Below, in pieces: positions 4,924 to 8,920 of a stretch of 8,920 bases of DNA. The stretch covers positions 1 through 8,920 of the forward strand of contig NZ_JACRSY010000060.1 of assembly GCF_014384995.1 (NCBI RefSeq). The letters are read 5' to 3'. Within the stretch, counting starts at the first letter, position 1. The number at the start of each line of letters is the position of its first letter. This stretch comes from Zhenhengia yiwuensis (GTDB lineage: Bacteria > Bacillota > Clostridia > Lachnospirales > Cellulosilyticaceae). The notes below the pieces were generated by a model. The model was not told where the DNA came from and searched no databases. It was given only the letters and a program-made list of their open reading frames with translations. Position numbers and translations under genes: made by a program.

Positions 4924-4953
4924 ATAATCAGCTTCCTCCTATACTCAATTTAT

Positions 4954-5352
4954 CTATTTTAATGGGATATACATCATATCTTGAACCACTTTGATTCCGT
5001 CAGACTGTACAATAATACTTGTATGTGAATCGTAACGCTGTCTAATGATAGCTACTAACTGTTCAGCTGTATCTTTTAATTCCATCATTTCTAATCTTTT
5101 TTCATCGTGCTCTTGTGCTTCTTTAAGCCTAAATTTTAACTCTTCATTTTGACACTGAAGAATTTCATTTTCTTTTTTTAATATTTTAAGTTCAGAAATT
5201 ATGTCATTTCCATTCTTCGAATATTTTTGTTCTAATAGGCTATCTAATGCACGCATTACTTCAGTTGGTGTTTTTCCTATAATGTCATCGATATTAACCA
5301 CTATACTATTTTCGTATGATATAAAGTCTTTTTGTCCTACTACTTCACTCAT
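4954..5352 (-). CDS. Hypothetical coiled-coil protein (132 aa)
   Basis: No family recognised. The N-terminal part (MSEVVGQKDFISYENSIVVN, then DDIIGKTPTEVMRALDSLLE) looks like a small mixed domain. Residues about 50-95 form a clear coiled coil with heptad spacing (DIISELKILKKENEILQCQN, then EELKFRLKEAQEHDEKRLEM). The C-terminal end, with SHTSIIVQSDGIKVVQDMMYIP, looks like a beta strand pair. It therefore probably forms a dimer. The ribosome site AAGGAGGAG is very strong, 5 nt from ATG. The gene begins only about 25 nt after a strong terminator, leaving no room for a normal promoter, so it needs read-through, antitermination or a promoter inside the upstream gene. It leads the accessory operon. 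Function unknown. Confidence 0.75.
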   Translation of the reverse strand: MSEVVGQKDFISYENSIVVNIDDIIGKTPTEVMRALDSLLEQKYSKNGNDIISELKILKKENEILQCQNEELKFRLKEAQEHDEKRLEMMELKDTAEQLVAIIRQRYDSHTSIIVQSDGIKVVQDMMYIPLK

Positions 5353-5376
5353 TGTAACTCCTCCTTAATTTGGGGT

Positions 5377-5420
5377 ATAAAAATAGCACCTACTCATTTT
5401 CTAAGTAAGGTGCTATTTTA
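5377..5420 (-). terminator. Strong hairpin terminator at the end of the portal/minor-head block
   Basis: AAAATAGCACC (5380-5390 on plus) and GGTGCTATTTT (5409-5419) form a perfect 11-bp stem, extended by TACT/AGTA past a single bulged base, with a loop of about nine bases. The minus strand reads into TTTTTAT, and the plus strand also gives TTTT, so it can act in both directions. Its first bases overlap the stop codon of the Cys-rich gene. Confidence 0.85.
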
Positions 5421-5582
5421 ATTTTCATGGTATTGGCATGCTCTACAAATTTCTTTCCAATTTTCTACTTCTGTAATATTGTCTGTTAATGCACTTTCCT
5501 TTAGACATCCGTCACAAACATCTACAATTGTTACACATTCTCCAATATCTATTTCATGATTAAGAATCGGACATTTTATCAT
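5418..5582 (-). CDS. Small Cys-rich, zinc-ribbon-like protein (54 aa)
   Basis: A 54-residue protein starting MIKCPILNHEIDIGECVTIV, then DVCDGCLKES and ending NWKEICRACQYHEN. Six cysteines are placed as C4, C16, C23-x2-C26 and C46-x2-C49, with His9 and His52 near both ends. This strongly suggests one or two bound zinc ions. Similar short proteins beginning 'MiKCPvl---I--G-C' and ending 'C--C-YH-' occur in clostridial genomes and phages, from memory, without known function. The ATG lies inside the last codons of the minor head gene (overlap of 23 nt), so it is likely translated by coupling. It directly follows a minor head protein with a toxin-like tail, so an immunity or chaperone role is conceivable but is only inference. 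The stop touches the following terminator. Confidence 0.75.
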   Translation of the reverse strand: MIKCPILNHEIDIGECVTIVDVCDGCLKESALTDNITEVENWKEICRACQYHEN

Positions 5583-7107
5583 TGTCTACAACCTCCAATA
5601 TCTTTTTAAACTTTTCATCATATTCTTCACTTCTATAGGCAGTGCTTACTGTCTTGGTGTTTAGATTTACAACTGAACAACCCTTTTTAGATACATAAAC
5701 TGTAACCTGTCCATTCCATCTGCTATATGCTACTTGGGCCTCATTTATAAATTGTTGAGCCATGGATTTGGTAACCCCATGTAATCGCTCACTATTAATA
5801 TGAGCTTCTGCATATTCAAATTGCTCTATGTTAATTCTTTGTATGTTTTTAATAGGAATCCCTTTAATATGTAAGTTAGCCGACTCTTGAACAATTTTAT
5901 TGAATACATTTTCAACCTTGAATTTATCTTTTAACCCTTTCCACTTCTTATCATCAGTATACTTCAACTCTTGGAACTCATCAAGAGACCTAGGAACTTC
6001 TTTACCTAAGACTTTCTTATAGTTTTCATACTGTTTTTTATCAGCATGTCTATTTTTGTGTTTCTTCTCTGCTAACAACTCATCCGGATTACCTTTAACA
6101 TATTTATCATACCATTCATGATACTTCATATCCTCTGGCACATAATAAACTTTACCTTCATGGTCTCTAGCTATACGTTTACCATAGGATTCTTCATCCC
6201 CAAAATATGGGACTGTCGTACTTCTACATCTACAATGTAGTGGTGGATAGTTTAGCCACACAACCTTCTCACTGAGCTTAAATGTCTTCCCATCCATATC
6301 TCTGCAAATTTGAGATGTTCGAGTATCGAGTGTTGCTAAGTATTCATACTCTTCAACACCTGTCTCTTCATATCCTTTAAAAGTTGCTTCTCCTGCTATG
6401 TATGCGTGTTCTGTTTGAATAATATTAGCTGCTCTACTATAACCTACTCCCATCTTCTTATAAAATGTCTTGATTACCTTATCTATACGATCTCCACGTA
6501 TAAAAGCTTGGGATAATGCTGTCTCAAGCTCTCCAAGTAATAAATCTTTATTATTCCAAACTGTACTGCTAAAGTGCCCCCATTTCCATGGCTTTGATAC
6601 AATCTTTTTTACTGCATCTTCATTGAATAGGGCAAAATTGGTACCTATTCCAGTACCCTTCTGAATTTCATAGACTGTTTGATAATATGTATCAGCAAAA
6701 GTATCTGTTAGCAATGCTCCTAATTCAGTATTAAGGTCACTATACAATGTTTCTAATTGTGCTCTTATTTGCATCTCTAAGGCTTTTAATCTACTTACCC
6801 TACTCTTACTATACATACTTTCTATTTGGTCGATAAACTCTTCATCCAGCGCCATTTTTCGATACTCTTCAAGAGATACTTCCCACATTTCTTTTTCAGC
6901 TTTTGATAATAGCTTTCTAGCTGTAGCCATATCTACACCTTCAGCATTAGCATACCTGGCATAGAAGACTTCTAAATCCCTTTGTATACTTGCCATAGCT
7001 TTTTTGTACTGCAACTCTAAGGTTTCTATATAGTCATCTGCCCTTTTGTTTTGAGTAGTTGCTATATTTTCAAGACGCTTCTTCCAATACTCACTGCTCT
7101 TGGCCAT
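5560..7107 (-). CDS. Minor head protein, MuF/SPP1 gp7 family, with C-terminal nuclease-toxin-like domain
   Basis: A 515-residue head morphogenesis protein that binds the portal inside the procapsid. The N-terminal half is helical; the MuF core lies at about 190-302 with the conserved TLDTRTSQICRDMDGKTF (259-276) and NYPPLHCRCRSTTVPYF (286-302). After a charged linker (about 345-400, Lys/Asp/Glu-rich) comes a further domain at about 425-505: AEAHINSERLHGVTKSMAQQ, a WNGQVTVYVSKKGCSVVNLN hairpin, and the end TVSTAYRSEEYDEKFKKILE. This layout (His/Arg helix, strands, then a 'TaYr--eyDe-f' end) resembles the PBECR/BECR-fold nuclease domains that cap MuF proteins in temperate phages, which are known as MuF polymorphic toxins and can be delivered with the DNA. 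The assignment of that domain is by pattern only. The ATG overlaps the portal end, with AAGGTGAT upstream. Confidence 0.85.
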   Translation of the reverse strand: MAKSSEYWKKRLENIATTQNKRADDYIETLELQYKKAMASIQRDLEVFYARYANAEGVDMATARKLLSKAEKEMWEVSLEEYRKMALDEEFIDQIESMYSKSRVSRLKALEMQIRAQLETLYSDLNTELGALLTDTFADTYYQTVYEIQKGTGIGTNFALFNEDAVKKIVSKPWKWGHFSSTVWNNKDLLLGELETALSQAFIRGDRIDKVIKTFYKKMGVGYSRAANIIQTEHAYIAGEATFKGYEETGVEEYEYLATLDTRTSQICRDMDGKTFKLSEKVVWLNYPPLHCRCRSTTVPYFGDEESYGKRIARDHEGKVYYVPEDMKYHEWYDKYVKGNPDELLAEKKHKNRHADKKQYENYKKVLGKEVPRSLDEFQELKYTDDKKWKGLKDKFKVENVFNKIVQESANLHIKGIPIKNIQRINIEQFEYAEAHINSERLHGVTKSMAQQFINEAQVAYSRWNGQVTVYVSKKGCSVVNLNTKTVSTAYRSEEYDEKFKKILEVVDNDKMSDS

Positions 7108-8482
7108 CTATATCACCTTCTTGCTCTGGATACGTAACACCTTTTTGAATCTCTTTCTCTTCTTCTTTCTTGAGCTTTTCTATTTCAGCTTTAGGGTCTG
7201 GAACAATATCACTCAGTAATGTTAATCTTGTCTCATGTGAAACATCTTGAGATAGGTTATTAAACATTTCTACAAGTTCTTTATTATTTTTAGGGATATT
7301 ACGTGTAAATACAGGTTCAATCACAGTGTAATCATAAGTTGGCAAATTCTTATTAATAACTTGATTTTTAAATGATAAAGTGTTAGCAATCAACTCATTT
7401 CTTCTTGCTAATCCCATTCTAAAAGATTGCTCTTTAAAGCCTGTTAAAGTCTCAAGGCCCAATAGCTTATACTTCATAGCTTCACCAGACACATTGCCAG
7501 CAAAGTTTTCATCTGTCATAGGTGGGACCATTGAGAATTTATGAATATCTCTATCAAGGCGATTTTTATAATTCTCTGTGGCTGTATCGTTAATATTCTT
7601 AATAAGCCATTCAGCCTTACTGCCATTCTCTGGAAAGATTAACATCCTATTTTCTTTCATATCAACATCTTCATTATCATTAGAATCTACTGGCCCCTCA
7701 GTACCATAAAACGCAAGATAAGCATCTGTAAAATATTCGAAATCATTCGCTGTATCCGATTGAGCTTGGTCATAAGAATTGATAAGATGTATAACCTTTT
7801 CAAAATCACCAATACCTTCTTCATTATTTTCATAGATACATACTGGTACATCATTAAAATGATGTTCTACTGAATCTGTTGTCTTTATTAGATTATCTTC
7901 ACCATCACGCTTAACGTAATAAGTCACTTCTTTTTGTCCATATACTTCTACATATGTATCACTTTTACCTGTTTCAAAGTTCTTTAAATCATAATAACGT
8001 ATTGCATACAATGGTGCTTCTTCAAGTGTGCTATCCACAATATATACGACTTCATAGGGCTTGATTGCTTTATACCGTGTTTTCTTGCTTGTATCTGTAT
8101 AGAGCAACTCAAAACTATAACCAGCTATACTTGCATACTTAGCCAAGGTAGCATTATGTTTAGGCTCATCGTTATACTTATTGATACTCTGAAGTTCATC
8201 ATAAAACTTTTGAGCCTGTTCATCTGCCTCTACTGTATAAGTAATAGGCTCCCCTACAAAATACCCTGTAGCTAAATTCGTAATATAGGCAGCATAGGGA
8301 TGCGGTAATTTATTATTAGGCTTATCACTATCTTTCATCTTACGATTTAAAATACTGTTATGATTCTCATAGTATTCAAAGAGCTGCATAACCCTCGTTT
8401 TCTCGGCTTTATGACTTTCCATAAGACTCTCTATTAACTTAGGTGTCATTTCGGTGCCTTTAGGCATTTTATACTTAAACAA
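7091..8482 (-). CDS. Portal protein (SPP1 gp6 family), TTG start
   Basis: A 463-residue portal subunit; twelve copies form the ring through which DNA enters and leaves the head. SPP1 gp6-type hallmarks are visible: the LFEYYENHNSILNRK segment near the N-terminus, LPHPYAAYITNLATGYFVGE, YASIAGYSFELLY, the 'VDSTLEEAPLYAIRYYD' region, VIHLINSYDQAQSDTANDFE, and 'NVSGEAMKYKLLGLETLT' in the clip/crown-proximal part, then an acidic tail. Start choice: the only ribosome site, AGGAGG, overlaps a GTG at 8491 and lies 8 nt before TTG at 8482, so TTG is the likely start (MFKYKMPKGTEM). It follows the terminase stop by about a dozen bases and overlaps the minor head gene by 17 nt. No damage is seen. Confidence 0.9.
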   Translation of the reverse strand: MFKYKMPKGTEMTPKLIESLMESHKAEKTRVMQLFEYYENHNSILNRKMKDSDKPNNKLPHPYAAYITNLATGYFVGEPITYTVEADEQAQKFYDELQSINKYNDEPKHNATLAKYASIAGYSFELLYTDTSKKTRYKAIKPYEVVYIVDSTLEEAPLYAIRYYDLKNFETGKSDTYVEVYGQKEVTYYVKRDGEDNLIKTTDSVEHHFNDVPVCIYENNEEGIGDFEKVIHLINSYDQAQSDTANDFEYFTDAYLAFYGTEGPVDSNDNEDVDMKENRMLIFPENGSKAEWLIKNINDTATENYKNRLDRDIHKFSMVPPMTDENFAGNVSGEAMKYKLLGLETLTGFKEQSFRMGLARRNELIANTLSFKNQVINKNLPTYDYTVIEPVFTRNIPKNNKELVEMFNNLSQDVSHETRLTLLSDIVPDPKAEIEKLKKEEEKEIQKGVTYPEQEGDIDGQEQ

Positions 8483-8494
8483 CTTACTCACCTC

Positions 8495-8920
8495 CTATAA
8501 TCCTCTTGGCTTCTTCATGACTTTAACTTTATTACCCTTATTGAATAACAAGGCAATTTCACTACAACAATCTGGTGCATCATCATGTTCATTCTCTTTA
8601 AAGTTAGCCAAGAACATTGACATAGCCCCATAAAAACTCTTCCATCTTGTATCCCAGTCTGTGGGAAATAATAAGTTATTCATAACCCACATATCTTGAC
8701 TTAATATCTTGCTCTCTTTATTGACCGATTGATGGAATGAATCTATATTGCAAACATAATTAAAGTCTTCTCTTAATATCCTCTTTATGTTTCTACAAAT
8801 CACATCACCTGCACCATTACTTTCAATTCGAGCCTGCCTTACTTGATTTTCTGATAGCATTTTAGCTATTTTAGGCTCTGCTACTGCCGAGGTTGCATCT
8901 GAATAATAAACATCAAGGAC
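8495..8920 (-). CDS. Terminase large subunit, C-terminal nuclease domain (runs off the right edge)
   Basis: The open frame enters from the right edge, and the visible part is the last 141 residues. It is the RNase H-like nuclease domain of the packaging motor, which cuts concatemeric phage DNA. Visible landmarks are VLDVYYSD at the edge, AEPKIAKML, the RIESNGAGDVICRNIKRIL strand-helix with its acidic residue and 'ESN-gg' phrase, FHQSVNKESKILSQ, the LLFPTDWDTRWKSFYGAMS region, and the metal-binding HDDAPD near the C-terminus followed by a basic tail KVKVMKKPRGL. The ATPase domain with its Walker motifs lies outside the window. An internal ATG at 8860 is not the start, because the frame continues unbroken upstream with conserved residues. 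The stop lies within the ribosome site region of the portal gene. Confidence 0.9.
   Translation of the reverse strand, partial: VLDVYYSDATSAVAEPKIAKMLSENQVRQARIESNGAGDVICRNIKRILREDFNYVCNIDSFHQSVNKESKILSQDMWVMNNLLFPTDWDTRWKSFYGAMSMFLANFKENEHDDAPDCCSEIALLFNKGNKVKVMKKPRGL

Noticed and set aside
6470..6664. Plus-strand open frame of 64 codons
   Set aside because: It is antisense to the MuF core of the minor head protein, whose conserved motifs prove the coding strand.
1..8920. CRISPR arrays, tRNA genes, insertion sequences, attachment sites
   Set aside because: No regularly spaced repeats, cloverleaf patterns, transposase or integrase frames, or terminal duplications could be found by reading both strands.

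Overview
The window is the head and head-tail-joining part of the late operon of a contractile-tailed (myovirus, PBSX-like) phage. It is most likely a prophage in a low-GC Firmicute of clostridial type. The evidence is the AT-rich sequence, strong AGGAGG-type ribosome binding sites, the DUF4355 scaffold, the clostridial-type capsid protein, SPP1-type portal and minor head genes, and the N-terminus of a tail sheath protein at the left edge. Almost everything is on the minus strand, so gene order runs from right to left.

Packaging and portal block (8920 to 5418): the C-terminal nuclease half of the large terminase, the portal, a MuF/gp7 minor head protein with an extra C-terminal domain that resembles phage-borne nuclease toxins, and a small Cys-rich protein. 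The genes overlap or nearly abut. A strong hairpin terminator (5377-5420) starts where the last one stops.

Accessory block (5376 to about 3640): three minus-strand genes of unknown function and one plus-strand gene for a small winged-helix-like protein. The plus-strand gene has its own extended -10 promoter, flanking inverted repeats and a short terminator hairpin, so it is a classic moron. Minus-strand terminators lie on both sides of the block.

Capsid block (3602 to 1938): scaffold, then major capsid protein, then a terminator. The capsid gene is unusual at both ends. Near its start a T5 run, where the matching scaffold motif has T6, puts the conserved NLQFFA leader out of frame with the capsid body. 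At its end the codons CCC UUU UAA are followed at once by a perfect 7-bp hairpin and an open +1 frame that would add 62 residues with a HeH/SAP-like C-terminus. This resembles the +1 recoding known for the capsid gene of Listeria phage PSA.

Connector and tail-joining block (1906 to 1): head-tail connector (TTG start), head closure protein, HK97 gp10-like protein, tail terminator, a 52-54 residue protein, and the first 44 residues of the tail sheath. These are packed with overlapping stops and starts.

No tRNA, rRNA, CRISPR array, insertion sequence, integrase or attachment site was seen. The most promising items for follow-up are the doubly out-of-frame capsid gene, the toxin-like tail of the minor head protein, and the terminator-flanked accessory block.
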